Assembly: GCA_028873525.1 (NCBI GenBank)
Contig: JAGWIM010000004.1
Span: 1-54,509, forward strand
Reading direction: 5' to 3'
Length of the DNA: 54,509 bases
Origin: Pseudomonadota bacterium
GTDB taxonomy: Bacteria > Pseudomonadota > Alphaproteobacteria > Rickettsiales > SXRF01
This document shows positions 25,814 through 34,676 of this stretch, piece after piece. The position numbers were made by a program, and so were the translations under genes. Below the pieces are notes generated by a model. That model was not told the origin of the DNA, ran no database searches, and saw nothing but the letters and a program-made list of their open reading frames with translations. Position 1 is the first letter of the stretch. Each line of letters opens with the position of its first letter.

Positions 25814-27282
25814 TCAAAGGCAATACCGGCGACTGGGAGATCATCATCGGGCTGGAGGTGCACGCCCAGGTGACGACCGAGAGCAAGCTGTTCTCCGGCG
25901 CCAGCACGCAGTTCGGCAATGAGCCGAATGCCAACGTGTCGTTCGTCGATGCCGGGATGCCGGGGATGCTGCCGGTCATCAACGCGAAGGCCATCGGGCA
26001 GGCGGTCAAGACCGGGCTTGCCATCGGCGCGAAAATCAATTTAAAAAGCGTGTTCGACCGCAAGAATTATTTTTATCCCGACCTGCCGCAGGGCTACCAG
26101 ATTTCGCAGTTCTTGGACCCCATCGTCGGCAGAGGCGAGGTGCTGCTCGACATGCCGGAAGGCGTGAAAAAAGTCGGCGTCACGCGCATCCACATCGAGC
26201 AGGACGCCGGCAAATCACTGCATGAATATAATCCGAAATTCACCTATATCGACCTCAACCGCGCCGGGGTTGCGCTGATGGAAATCGTCTCCGAGCCGGA
26301 CATGCGCTCGGCCGACGAAGCGGCTTCGTACCTCAAAAAACTGCGCTCCATCGTGCGCTATATCGGCGCCTGCGACGGCGACATGGAAAAAGGTAACATG
26401 CGCTGCGACGCCAATGTGTCCGTGCGCAAACCCGGCGCGCCGCTCGGCACGCGCTGCGAAATCAAGAACGTCAATTCTGTGCGCTTCCTGCATAAAGCCA
26501 TCGAATTCGAGGCAATGCGCCAGGTGGAAATCCTGGAAAGCGGCGGTAAAATCGATCAGGAAACGCGGCTGTTCGATGCCTCCCAAGGCGAAACCCGCGC
26601 CATGCGCAGCAAGGAAGACGCGCATGATTACCGCTATTTTCCCGACCCTGATTTATTGCCGCTGGAATTAACGCAGGAGTTTGTAGACAACATCAAAAAG
26701 TCGCTGCCGGAGCTGCCTGACCAGAAAAAGCAGCGTTACATGGAAACGTTTGGCTTCAATTCGTATAATGCAGGTGTTTTAGTGGCTGAGCAGGAATCCG
26801 CACAATTTTTTGAAGATACATTGAAGGCATTAGACGACAAAAAAACTATTGGCCTTACGAGGTTAGCCGGAGAAGTCAGCAACTGGCTCGCAAATGAGTT
26901 GTTCGGTCGGTTAAGCAAATTGGGCGTGGAAATTACTCAGTCACCGGTTTCGCCAGAAAAATTTGCCGGTCTTATCAGGCTCATGGTTGACAACACCATC
27001 TCCGGCAAAATCGCCAAGGACGTGCTCGATTTCATGATGGAAACGGGTAAGGAAGCCGCCGTTATCGTCGAAGAAAAGGGCTTGCGCCAGGTCACCGATA
27101 CCGGCGCCATCGAGAAAGTCATCGATGGCGTCATGGCCGCCAATCCCGATAAAGTCGCCGAATACCGCGCGGGCAAGGAAAAACTATTCGGCTTCTTCGT
27201 CGGGCAGGCGATGAAGGCCTCCGGCGGCAAGGCCAACCCGTCGGCGGTTAATGAATTATTAAAGAAAATGCTCTCGGCGTGA
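25810..27282 (+). CDS. gatB: Aspartyl/glutamyl-tRNA amidotransferase subunit B
   Basis: GatB binds the mischarged tRNA, activates its side chain with ATP and receives ammonia from GatA. The 490-residue protein has the family start [13 protein letters not shown], the metal and nucleotide region [12 protein letters not shown], and [10 protein letters not shown], plus the C-terminal YqeY-like tail domain. Bases about 26740-26960 use noticeably more AT-ending codons than the rest of the gene, although the protein reads through normally. It is the last gene of the gat operon. Confidence 0.97.
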   Translation: MIKGNTGDWEIIIGLEVHAQVTTESKLFSGASTQFGNEPNANVSFVDAGMPGMLPVINAKAIGQAVKTGLAIGAKINLKSVFDRKNYFYPDLPQGYQISQFLDPIVGRGEVLLDMPEGVKKVGVTRIHIEQDAGKSLHEYNPKFTYIDLNRAGVALMEIVSEPDMRSADEAASYLKKLRSIVRYIGACDGDMEKGNMRCDANVSVRKPGAPLGTRCEIKNVNSVRFLHKAIEFEAMRQVEILESGGKIDQETRLFDASQGETRAMRSKEDAHDYRYFPDPDLLPLELTQEFVDNIKKSLPELPDQKKQRYMETFGFNSYNAGVLVAEQESAQFFEDTLKALDDKKTIGLTRLAGEVSNWLANELFGRLSKLGVEITQSPVSPEKFAGLIRLMVDNTISGKIAKDVLDFMMETGKEAAVIVEEKGLRQVTDTGAIEKVIDGVMAANPDKVAEYRAGKEKLFGFFVGQAMKASGGKANPSAVNELLKKMLSA

Positions 27283-27325
27283 TTGGCACAATGTTTGCTT
27301 TCTCGTTACCCGGAGAAAGTAACCT

Positions 27326-27931
27326 ATGAAACGCGACGTTATCCTGATGATGCTCTGCGGTACGGCGGTGGCGGGTTGCACGCCGTCGACCGGCGTCGTG
27401 CAAGGCGCCGCCATTTATGGCGCTGCCTCCGCTGTGTCCGATCCTCCTCCCGATGCTTCCACCGCCGTCAAGAACGTTGCCAAGGACGTGCAGTCCAATA
27501 CCGCGGAAGCGCTTAACCATGTCAATAATTTAGGCACCGCCGCCAAGGAAGGCATCTATCACGGGATGGACAGCTTTGCCGACTGGATGCGTCCGCCACC
27601 GCCGCCACCGCCGCCCAAGGTGATTGCTTCCTCCTATTGCTACCGCACCTATCAGGACATTTTATGTTACCGCCAGCCGATGCCGGGCTGGGAATACCGG
27701 CTGGTTGGCTATCAGGGAACCTATGCCGCGCCGCCGCCGCCTGCGTTCATGCAGCCGCTGCCGGTGCAGGCGGCAATGGCCAATTCGTCCTCGGCCCGCG
27801 TGGCCGACGCGAAGCCGGTATTTACCGACATGCCGCCGCCTGAGAATGAGGTAACAAAGCCTGACGATACAGGCACCGCCGATCCGACGCATGAAATGTT
27901 GCCAAATCCTGCCCTGGTGCCACAATTGTAG
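27326..27931 (+). CDS. Putative lipoprotein with poly-proline run
   Basis: This 201-residue secreted protein has a type II signal peptide, with lipobox VAGC at residues 15-18 (MMLCGTAVAGC-TPS). A hydrophobic Ala-rich region and a linker with eight consecutive prolines follow (about residue 90, RPPPPPPPPK). The most conserved-looking part is a Cys/Tyr/Trp-rich stretch, SYCYRTYQDILCYRQP and GWEYRLVGYQG, whose two Cys residues may pair. The C-terminal third is Pro-rich and disordered. The poly-proline run would need EF-P for efficient translation. I do not know a function; a cell-envelope role is likely. Confidence 0.75.
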   Translation: MKRDVILMMLCGTAVAGCTPSTGVVQGAAIYGAASAVSDPPPDASTAVKNVAKDVQSNTAEALNHVNNLGTAAKEGIYHGMDSFADWMRPPPPPPPPKVIASSYCYRTYQDILCYRQPMPGWEYRLVGYQGTYAAPPPPAFMQPLPVQAAMANSSSARVADAKPVFTDMPPPENEVTKPDDTGTADPTHEMLPNPALVPQL

Positions 27932-28113
27932 CCGCATTCTTTTTCTCTTTTCCGCCTGCAGGAGAGGAAAACGTCCGGGCGTCTTGCGAAGATCATTCTT
28001 GATTTAACCTCCGTTGTTTATCATCCCTGCGGCACGCAGGAATTTTCTTCAACCGGCGGGCAAGTTTCCTGCTGGCGCGGCAGCAACACGGAGTGAAACG
28101 AACACGCCCTGGC

Positions 28114-29181
28114 TCACGTCAGCGTGTCGAAACCGTGGCAGGCCGGGCAATGCGCCGACCATTCGCCGGTGTTATGTCCGCAGGCGCGGCATTGCCAGGC
28201 CGGTTCGGGCGGTTTTTGCGTATAGATGGCGCGGAATTGGTCGGTCAGCTTGGCCTGGCCGGCCCTGGGTTGAAGGGCGATGATGTCTCTGAGCGCTGCG
28301 CCGAGCTGCGGATGCGGCGCGCGTTTCCATGCGCCGGAGATGATGGCCAGCGCTTTTTTCGCTTGTCCGCAGGCGGCAAAGGCACGCGCCAGCAGGGTCA
28401 CCGCCGGTGCGAAATGCGGCATATCCTTTATCCCGGCGCGCGCCGCCGCCAGCGCCGCTTCATTGCGTCCGGCAGCAAGCCACGCCAGTCCCTGCTGAAT
28501 ACGCACGATGCCGCGAAGCCGCCTCAGTTCCTGGTGGCCGAGATGCCCCTTGCGCCTGGCTTGATCCAGCGCCATATCCGCTTCCTGCCATTGTGACAAC
28601 CGCACATGCAGGCTGACGATGCTCGCAATGGCGTTTTTCGCCCCCGGATTCAGCGCATAGGCGCGCTTGGCCATCGCCAGCGCCTGCGGCAGCAGGAGCT
28701 GTTTGCTGGCGGCGTCGCTGAGCGACCGCGCCGCCAGGTATTCGGTTTCCTCATGATCGAGCATCTGCGTCAGCAGGGCGCGCGTTCCGGCCTCGTCGCC
28801 CCGGCTGCGCGCGATTTGCGCGGAAAGCAGCAGTGTCAGCGGTATCTTGCCCAGATGCTTTTCCGCCTTTTTCATATGCGCCTGCGCTCCTTGCATGTCG
28901 GTGGCGGCCAGCGCGGCGATGCCATAGGTCAGTTCGGCCAGTCCCTTGCGGTAATGTTTCGATCGGCGCGCTTCCACAGCATTTTTCGGCGTACGCAGAA
29001 TCCAGGTCAGCAGCGTCCAGGCGCACAGCAGCAGCGCTGCCGCCGCCAGCAACACGGCGGCGCTGGTGTCGATGCGCCAGTCGAGCCAGGTGATGGTGAC
29101 GGCGCCGGGATGTTCGGCCATCCAGGCGGCGGCGATACCAAGGCCGGCAAGCAGGATCAGGAAAAAAAACGGCGCAATCAT
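28114..29181 (-). CDS. hemY: HemY domain TPR membrane protein
   Basis: This is the HemY-type protein of proteobacterial heme operons, not the Bacillus protoporphyrinogen oxidase. The 355-residue protein has two membrane helices in the first 75 residues, then tetratricopeptide-like helices (about 95-310). It ends in a zinc-ribbon-like motif C-x2-C (CRAC) and C-x2-C (CPAC) separated by ten residues, as in alphaproteobacterial members. Its precise role in heme synthesis is unproven. The start ATG overlaps the stop of the mitofilin gene (ATGA), so the two are coupled. Confidence 0.9.
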   Translation of the reverse strand: MIAPFFFLILLAGLGIAAAWMAEHPGAVTITWLDWRIDTSAAVLLAAAALLLCAWTLLTWILRTPKNAVEARRSKHYRKGLAELTYGIAALAATDMQGAQAHMKKAEKHLGKIPLTLLLSAQIARSRGDEAGTRALLTQMLDHEETEYLAARSLSDAASKQLLLPQALAMAKRAYALNPGAKNAIASIVSLHVRLSQWQEADMALDQARRKGHLGHQELRRLRGIVRIQQGLAWLAAGRNEAALAAARAGIKDMPHFAPAVTLLARAFAACGQAKKALAIISGAWKRAPHPQLGAALRDIIALQPRAGQAKLTDQFRAIYTQKPPEPAWQCRACGHNTGEWSAHCPACHGFDTLT

Positions 29182-30131
29182 TTGGCCGGCGCCGTTTCGG
29201 GTGCCGGCGCAGGCGTGGCAGCGGGCCGGTCCTGCAACAACGCCGGTCGCAGCGCCGCCAGCGCGCCGTTGATGCGGATGCAATCCTGCGCCTGTGACCG
29301 CCACGATGCAAATGCCGCCGACGCTTTCGGCGACAATTCGGCAAGCGCATTGGCCGCCTTTTCGATCTCGCCATCGCCAAGCCGTATTTCAGCGCGGGCG
29401 ATGACGGCGTCGTCGCCGCTCCCCGGCTGGTCGCCGATTCTGCGGATGCTGACCAGCGTGCGCAGGTATTGCCTCCACCCCGTTTCATCGCCGGCAGACA
29501 GGGCGGCGGGGATGGCGTTTTCGAATTCATCCTGCAATTGCGCCAGCGTCGCCGTGCCTTTTTCAGCATAAGGAGCCAGTTGTGCCAGCAATGCCTGCAC
29601 GGATGCGTTATCCGCCGTCACTTGCGTCAGCGTGGCCAGCGGCGCGGCAAACGGATTGCCATGGCGCACGGCGTCTTCCAACATGCCGAGCGCCGCCAGC
29701 GCCGTCAGTCGGTGCGCGTCCCTTGTCTCAACGGCGTCCAGCCGTGCGCTTAAGGCTTGCAGCGCCAGTTGCTGCTCATTCACCAGCGCTTCCAGATGGG
29801 TGTTCGGCGCCGAATCGCCGACGTGGGACGGCGGCGCCAGTGCATCGACCTTTGCCTGCAATGCCGCGATTTTCGCATCGGCGTCGCCGGGCGGCCTGGG
29901 CGCGGCGATGACATCTTCGAGCGCTTTAATTTTGGCGTCCGACTGGTCGAGATGATGTTGAAGGTCGGACAAAAGATGGTTCGGCGCCGGCCGGCTGACA
30001 ACCGGCTCGGCCTGCAGCGTCAGTCGCGGCAGCGCCCGCATGAACACCATCCATATCGCAAGCGCCACGGCAAGCAGCAGCAAGCCGGAAAGAATGCGGG
30101 CGGGCCTTGCGTTATGGGGCGTCTCGTTCAT
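29178..30131 (-). CDS. Mitofilin (Mic60-like) membrane protein
   Basis: Alphaproteobacterial mitofilin is related to mitochondrial Mic60, which shapes inner-membrane folds. The 317-residue protein fits: a cytoplasmic N terminus, one membrane helix (about residues 13-32, ILSGLLLLAVALAIWMVFM), a long coiled-coil region (about 50-130) and a C-terminal mitofilin-type helical domain. A Pro/Ala-rich tail ends the protein. Its position between hemD and hemY is the usual one in alphaproteobacteria. The start at 30131 lies inside the hemD end by 20 bases; a longer frame upstream reads through hemD and is rejected. Confidence 0.88.
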   Translation of the reverse strand: MNETPHNARPARILSGLLLLAVALAIWMVFMRALPRLTLQAEPVVSRPAPNHLLSDLQHHLDQSDAKIKALEDVIAAPRPPGDADAKIAALQAKVDALAPPSHVGDSAPNTHLEALVNEQQLALQALSARLDAVETRDAHRLTALAALGMLEDAVRHGNPFAAPLATLTQVTADNASVQALLAQLAPYAEKGTATLAQLQDEFENAIPAALSAGDETGWRQYLRTLVSIRRIGDQPGSGDDAVIARAEIRLGDGEIEKAANALAELSPKASAAFASWRSQAQDCIRINGALAALRPALLQDRPAATPAPAPETAPAK

Positions 30132-30858
30132 GCAACATATTATCCACGCTGCGGATAAGAGATGCAAGCGTTGCCTTGTCGGCCACATGCACGCGCCGCC
30201 AGGGCGCACCCGCCAGCGCCTCGGCGACGGTATGGCTTAAGGCGAACGCCTCCAGTTGCGCGGTTTCTTTCCCAAGGCCGGCCTTGGCCAGCAGCGCCGA
30301 GAAAATCCGTGCGGTGCGTGGAGAAAGGAAAGTTATCGCATCAATCTGGCGGCGGTTCAGGTGCGCCGTCAGTATATCCGAAAGCTGTGATACGGCGACG
30401 GCTTCATAGAGCGCAATTCTCTCGACCTTCATCGTATGTTCAGCCAGCGCCATGCCGATATCGACGCGCACTTCCTCGCCTGAAGCATAGAGAAAATGGG
30501 TGCCATCGTCATAGGCGGCGGCGATGTAGGAGGCCAGCTTATCGGACGTGCCGCCGCAGACGGCGATGCGCGAAAATCCCAGTGACTGCGCCACCAACGC
30601 CGTCGCCTCGCCGACGCAAAGCAACATCGGGTCGCGCAGTTCGGTGAGCGCGGCCAACGCGCGCGCGCCGTGGCGGCTGGTGAGGATGACGGCGTCGGGT
30701 TCGCGCTTCAAGGCGTGCTCCAGCGCCTGCCGCCGGTCATGCTGCAGGATGATGTCCATCAGCGGCTCGCAGATGACGCGCGCGCCCATCTCCTGCAGCG
30801 CTTCGGCCAGATCCGCCTCGTCGCCGCGCGGGCGGGTGATGACAATGGTTTTACTCAT
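30112..30858 (-). CDS. hemD: Uroporphyrinogen-III synthase
   Basis: HemD closes hydroxymethylbilane to uroporphyrinogen III in tetrapyrrole synthesis. The family is poorly conserved, but the 248-residue length, the start SKTIVITRPRGDEADLA, the DAVILTSRHGARAL motif (usually TSxNAV) and AITFLSPRTARIF are all consistent, and the context with mitofilin and hemY supports it. hemC, which often precedes it, is not here. The start at 30858 was chosen because the longer frame reads through a repeat element. Confidence 0.9.
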   Translation of the reverse strand: MSKTIVITRPRGDEADLAEALQEMGARVICEPLMDIILQHDRRQALEHALKREPDAVILTSRHGARALAALTELRDPMLLCVGEATALVAQSLGFSRIAVCGGTSDKLASYIAAAYDDGTHFLYASGEEVRVDIGMALAEHTMKVERIALYEAVAVSQLSDILTAHLNRRQIDAITFLSPRTARIFSALLAKAGLGKETAQLEAFALSHTVAEALAGAPWRRVHVADKATLASLIRSVDNMLHERDAP

Positions 30859-30866
30859 TCCTATCT

Positions 30867-31003
30867 TCCCCCTCCCCCTTTCAGGAGGAGGGTTGGGGTG
30901 GGGGTTATCAGCTGCATTATAAGTTAGAGAATCATAAACAGAATGAGAAGCGTTGTTTATAATAACCCTCACCCCAGCCCTCGCCCTAGGAAGGAGAGGG
31001 GGT
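30867..31003. repeat. Inverted pair of a common GC-rich intergenic repeat
   Basis: Copy one (30867-30908) and copy two (30963-31003) are inverted versions of the same roughly 40-base sequence, with shared cores GGGTTGGGGTGGGGGTTA and, inverted, TAACCCTCACCCCAGCCC. The unit translates as NPHPNPPPERGRG, a repeat peptide seen in many proteobacterial genomes. Copy two overlaps the end of acpS and provides its stop codon. Confidence 0.7.
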
Positions 31004-31414
31004 GATTACCACGGCTTCGATGATGACCTGCGCGGAAGCCAAGGGATAGTCGTCGCTGAGCGAGACATGAATGGCGGCGGCCATGCCTTCCGGCGTCATC
31101 GTCTGAAGTCTGCGCAGCGCACCGCCGGAGAGCCGCATGGCGGGTTGGCCGGTGGGAAGGTTTATTACTTCCATGTTGCGCCAGAACGTGCCCGCCCTTA
31201 AGCCTGTGCCCAATGCTTTGGCGCAGGCTTCCTTGGCGGCAAAACGCTTGGCGTAAGTCGCGGCCACGATGCGTTCGCCGGCTTTTTTGCGGCCGTGCGC
31301 TTTTTTTTGCTCGCCGTCGGTGAAAACGCGGTTCTCAAACCGCGTGCCGAAACGCCTGAGCGATTTTTCGATGCGGCGGATGTCCACCATGTCGCTGCCG
31401 GTGCCCAAAATCAT
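30986..31414 (-). CDS. acpS: Holo-acyl-carrier-protein synthase
   Basis: AcpS transfers the phosphopantetheine arm of CoA to apo-ACP, activating it for fatty acid synthesis. The 142-residue protein has the metal-binding [13 protein letters not shown] at the start and [14 protein letters not shown] in the middle. The last residues (ITPSPS) and the stop codon come from an intergenic repeat, so the C terminus is longer than in typical members of about 125-135. The start overlaps the pdxJ stop (ATGA). Confidence 0.96.
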   Translation of the reverse strand: MILGTGSDMVDIRRIEKSLRRFGTRFENRVFTDGEQKKAHGRKKAGERIVAATYAKRFAAKEACAKALGTGLRAGTFWRNMEVINLPTGQPAMRLSGGALRRLQTMTPEGMAAAIHVSLSDDYPLASAQVIIEAVVITPSPS

Positions 31415-32160
31415 CGTGACTCGTGGCTCGTGGCTCGTGATTCGTGTATGATGCGTCGCATGGCGACTATCGCCTCCTTTATCCCCACGAACACCGCCTC
31501 GCCGATGATAAAATGCCCGATGTTCAGTTCAATTATTTCCGGAATCGCCGCGATAGCGCCGACATTATTATAATTGAGGCCGTGCCCGGCATGGACTTCG
31601 AGACCGAGGCCATGGGCGAGAATGGCGGCTTCCGAAATAGCATGGCGTTCCTTTTCACGCGCCGCGCCGAGCAGGTGGCAATAAGCGCCGGTATGGATTT
31701 CAATTGCGCGTGCGCCGATGCGCTGTGCGGCGTGGATTTGTTCATGTGACGGAGCGATAAACAATGAAACGCGGATGCCTGCGTCCTGCAATTTTTGTAC
31801 GAACGGTGCGATCTGTTTTTCATAGCGCGCCGCGTCGAGGCCGCCTTCGGTGGTCAGCTCCTCGCGCTTTTCCGGCACGAGGCACACCGCATGCGGCATG
31901 GTTTTCAGCGCGATAGAAAGCATCTCGTCGGTCATCGCCATCTCTAAATTCAGCGGCAGCGCGATTTCGTTTTTGAGCCGTTCGATGTCGCGGTCGCGGA
32001 TGTGCCTGCGGTCTTCGCGCAGATGCGCCGTGATGCCGTCGGCGCCCGCTTCCTTGCATAGCTCAGCGGCGCGGACAGGGCAAGGGTTCTCGCCGCCGCG
32101 CGCATTGCGCAGCGTGGCGACATGGTCGATGTTAATGCCGAGGCGGAGGTTTTTTGTCAT
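31411..32160 (-). CDS. pdxJ: Pyridoxine 5'-phosphate synthase
   Basis: PdxJ condenses 1-deoxyxylulose 5-phosphate with 3-amino-2-oxopropyl phosphate to make pyridoxine 5'-phosphate. The 249-residue TIM barrel has [31 protein letters not shown], the [10 protein letters not shown] region and [13 protein letters not shown]. The natural C terminus is replaced by a repeat-derived [11 protein letters not shown] tail. The ATG at 32160 is the family start; a longer frame to 32235 is rejected. It is the first gene of a pdxJ-acpS pair. Confidence 0.96.
   Translation of the reverse strand: MTKNLRLGINIDHVATLRNARGGENPCPVRAAELCKEAGADGITAHLREDRRHIRDRDIERLKNEIALPLNLEMAMTDEMLSIALKTMPHAVCLVPEKREELTTEGGLDAARYEKQIAPFVQKLQDAGIRVSLFIAPSHEQIHAAQRIGARAIEIHTGAYCHLLGAAREKERHAISEAAILAHGLGLEVHAGHGLNYNNVGAIAAIPEIIELNIGHFIIGEAVFVGIKEAIVAMRRIIHESRATSHESR
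31414..31448. repeat. Heptamer tandem repeat at the pdxJ-acpS junction
   Basis: Five 7-base units of the type TCGTGRC/T lie in tandem: TCGTGAC, TCGTGGC, TCGTGGC, TCGTGAT and TCGTGTA. They encode the last residues of pdxJ (read leftward as [11 protein letters not shown]) and lie directly before the acpS start. Seven is not a multiple of three, so a change in copy number would shift the frame of the pdxJ tail and uncouple its stop from the acpS ATG. Confidence 0.75.
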
Positions 32161-32172
32161 CCCGTGGCGCGC

Positions 32173-32192
32173 CTTTTTGCGCACGCAAAAAG
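32173..32192. terminator. Perfect hairpin between spoT and pdxJ
   Basis: CTTTTTGCG-CA-CGCAAAAAG is a perfect nine-base-pair stem. It lies after the spoT stop and before the pdxJ start on the minus strand, so it could end or slow transcription from spoT. The bases after it are not a T-run, so it may instead be part of the local repeat material. Confidence 0.35.
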
Positions 32193-32244
32193 CGTGAGCA
32201 CAGGATTTGATAAAGATAAGAATCGTCTCATGCACATTCTCCCT

Positions 32245-32279
32245 GGATACTGCGCAGCCGCGGTCGTGGCCCGCAGGAT
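32245..32279. repeat. Dispersed repeat, copy A
   Basis: The sequence begins GGATACTGCGCAGCCGC and ends CGCAGGAT. A closely similar 34-base copy occurs at 40578-40611 in the spacer before tadB. Fragments resembling its ends occur near 46910-46980. Confidence 0.6.
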
Positions 32280-32283
32280 GACG

Positions 32284-34434
32284 TCAAGTCTGATACCGCT
32301 CAACACTTTGCACCACTTCCTTCGCGCGTAAATTGGCGATGATGTTGTTGAGGTGCTTTAAGTCGCGCACCTCGACATCGATGAGGATTTCGAAAAAGTC
32401 AATCGAGCGGTTGGTGATTTTCAAGTTGTTGATGTTGCCCATCTCCTTGGCGATGACGTTGGTGACGGTGGCGAGTGCCGCCGGCTCATGGCTCACCTGC
32501 GCGCGCAGGCGCCCGATGTGCCGCGCATCGGTCTGGTCATGCTCCCACGCCACGTCGATCCAGCGTTCCGGCGCGTCGGAATAATTTTCGAGCGTCTCGC
32601 ATTCCATCGTGTGAATAGTAATGCCCTTGCCGGTGGTGACGATACCGACGATGCGGTCGCCCGGAATCGGGTGGCAGCAGCCGCCGAAATGAATCGCCAT
32701 GCCGGGGATGAGGCCTTTGATCGGCATCGGCGTATGCCCGCCGCTTTTTTTCTTGCGGAATGGGTTGGAGAGGCTTGAAAGCAGGCCGGGGCTGGCCGCC
32801 GGTTTCTTCTCGCCGATCACCACGTCCGCCACCTGCTGGCGGGAAATCAATCCTTCGCCGACTTCGGCCAGCAAATCGTCCACCGTTTTTTTATTGAACG
32901 CCGGCAAGTGCGGTTCGACCATGCTTTCGGCAAATTCGTGCCCTTCCTGCTTGAAGGTCTTGACCAGCACGGCGCGGCCGAGATTGATATATTCGGCGCG
33001 CTGCGACGTGCGCACGTATTTGCGGATTTCCGATTTTGCCTTGCCGGTGACGACGAACCGCTCCCAGCTTGGGCTTGGCGTCTGCGTTTTGCTGGTGATG
33101 ATTTCCACCTGGTCGCCGTTTTTAAGCTTGGTGCGCAGCGGCACGATGCGGCCGTTGATTTTCGCGCCGACGCAGGTGTCGCCGACGCCCGAATGCACCG
33201 CGTAGGCAAAATCCACCGGCGTGGCGCCGCGCGGGAAGGCCAGGATGTCGCCCTTTGGTGAGAAGCAGAACACCTGGTCGTGATACATCTCGAGCTTGGT
33301 GTTTTCCAGGAATTCCTCCGGGTTCGAGGATTTTTCGAGAATCTCCAGCAGTTCGCGCAGCCAGCGGAACTGCTTGCCGTCCTTCATGTTCTTGTGCGTC
33401 TGCTTATAGGCCCAGTGAGCCGCCAAACCGTATTCGGCGATCTCATCCATCTCGTGCGTGCGTATCTGGATTTCGACGCGCTGCTGCCCCGGCCCGAGCA
33501 CCGCCGTGTGCAGTGACTGGTAGCCGTTCGACTTCGGCGTGGAAATATAGTCCTTGAAGCGGCCGGGAATGGTGTGCCATTCGGCGTGGATGACGCCGAG
33601 TGCCTGGTAGCATTCGGCCACCGTGTCGGTGACGATGCGGAAGGCGATGATGTCGGACAATTGCTCGAACTCGATATTCTTGTTCTCCATCTTCTTCCAG
33701 ATGGAAAACGGACGTTTCTCGCGGCCATGGATTTCTACGGTTTTCAAGCCCGCCTCGTCGAGCTTTCTGCGGATGCTGGAGAGCGTTTTGTCCAATTCGG
33801 CTTGGCCTTCCTTGCGCAGGAAATCAAGCCGCTTGACGATGGACTCGCGCGCTTCCGGGTACAGCTCGGCAAACGCCAGATCCTGCAATTCATCCTTCAG
33901 TCCCCTCATGCCGATGCGTTCAGCCAGCGCCGCGTAGATTTCCACCGTCTCGCGGGCGATGCGCTGGCGTTTTTCGGGACTTTTGATGAAGTTAAGTGTT
34001 TCCATATTGTGCAGCCGGTCGGCGAGCTTGACCAGCAGCACGCGCAGATCTTCACTCATGGCGATCAGCAGTTTCCGGAAATTCTCCGCCTGGTTGAGGT
34101 TCTCCGATTTGCCCTCCAGCCGCGAAAGTTTCGTCACGCCGTCGACCAGCGTGCGAATCTCTTTGCCGAAATTCGCCTCGACATCGTCGAGCGTCACCTC
34201 GGTGTCCTCAACCGTATCATGCAGCAACGCTGTTATAATCGAGGCGACATCCAGCTTGTAGCGAGTCAGCTTGTAGGCCACTTCCACCGGATGGGAAAAA
34301 TAGGGGTCGCCGGAGGCGCGCTTCTGCGCGCCATGTGCTTTCAGAGCAAATTCATAGGCGCGGTTGATGGCGTCCTCGTCGGCGTCGGGGTCATAGGATT
34401 TGACCTTTTCAACCAGATCATGCTGTCGTATCAT
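32284..34434 (-). CDS. spoT: Bifunctional (p)ppGpp synthetase/hydrolase (Rsh)
   Basis: This protein makes and degrades the alarmone (p)ppGpp and controls the stringent response. The 716-residue layout is complete: HD hydrolase domain (about 20-175, with SHPVEVA and H72-D73 in HDTVEDT), synthetase domain (about 230-345), TGS domain (about 385-450, FPRGATPVDFAYAVHSG) and a C-terminal ACT domain (about 640-716). The synthetase carries RFKDYISTPKSNGYQS; the RxKD motif there marks bifunctional enzymes, whereas RelA-only synthetases have ExDD. It is likely the only such long enzyme in the cell, as in most alphaproteobacteria. Confidence 0.97.
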   Translation of the reverse strand: MIRQHDLVEKVKSYDPDADEDAINRAYEFALKAHGAQKRASGDPYFSHPVEVAYKLTRYKLDVASIITALLHDTVEDTEVTLDDVEANFGKEIRTLVDGVTKLSRLEGKSENLNQAENFRKLLIAMSEDLRVLLVKLADRLHNMETLNFIKSPEKRQRIARETVEIYAALAERIGMRGLKDELQDLAFAELYPEARESIVKRLDFLRKEGQAELDKTLSSIRRKLDEAGLKTVEIHGREKRPFSIWKKMENKNIEFEQLSDIIAFRIVTDTVAECYQALGVIHAEWHTIPGRFKDYISTPKSNGYQSLHTAVLGPGQQRVEIQIRTHEMDEIAEYGLAAHWAYKQTHKNMKDGKQFRWLRELLEILEKSSNPEEFLENTKLEMYHDQVFCFSPKGDILAFPRGATPVDFAYAVHSGVGDTCVGAKINGRIVPLRTKLKNGDQVEIITSKTQTPSPSWERFVVTGKAKSEIRKYVRTSQRAEYINLGRAVLVKTFKQEGHEFAESMVEPHLPAFNKKTVDDLLAEVGEGLISRQQVADVVIGEKKPAASPGLLSSLSNPFRKKKSGGHTPMPIKGLIPGMAIHFGGCCHPIPGDRIVGIVTTGKGITIHTMECETLENYSDAPERWIDVAWEHDQTDARHIGRLRAQVSHEPAALATVTNVIAKEMGNINNLKITNRSIDFFEILIDVEVRDLKHLNNIIANLRAKEVVQSVERYQT

Positions 34435-34676
34435 CGGTTGATTCTAGCTCAATGCGATACGCATGAGAAGCGCATTTGAAATTACCATTTTACGCGGCCG
34501 GCGGATTTGTACTAAGGTCATGATTAATTGCCGGGGATAATTAATTAAATTTTATTTACAAATATGTCCATAAGCCACTGAGGTACGATTATTCTGATGC
34601 CTGAGCTTAACACTTTTTTAAGTAAGCGGGCGGTATCATTTTGGTGGAATTGAAGACTAAAATAACTCACTATCGG

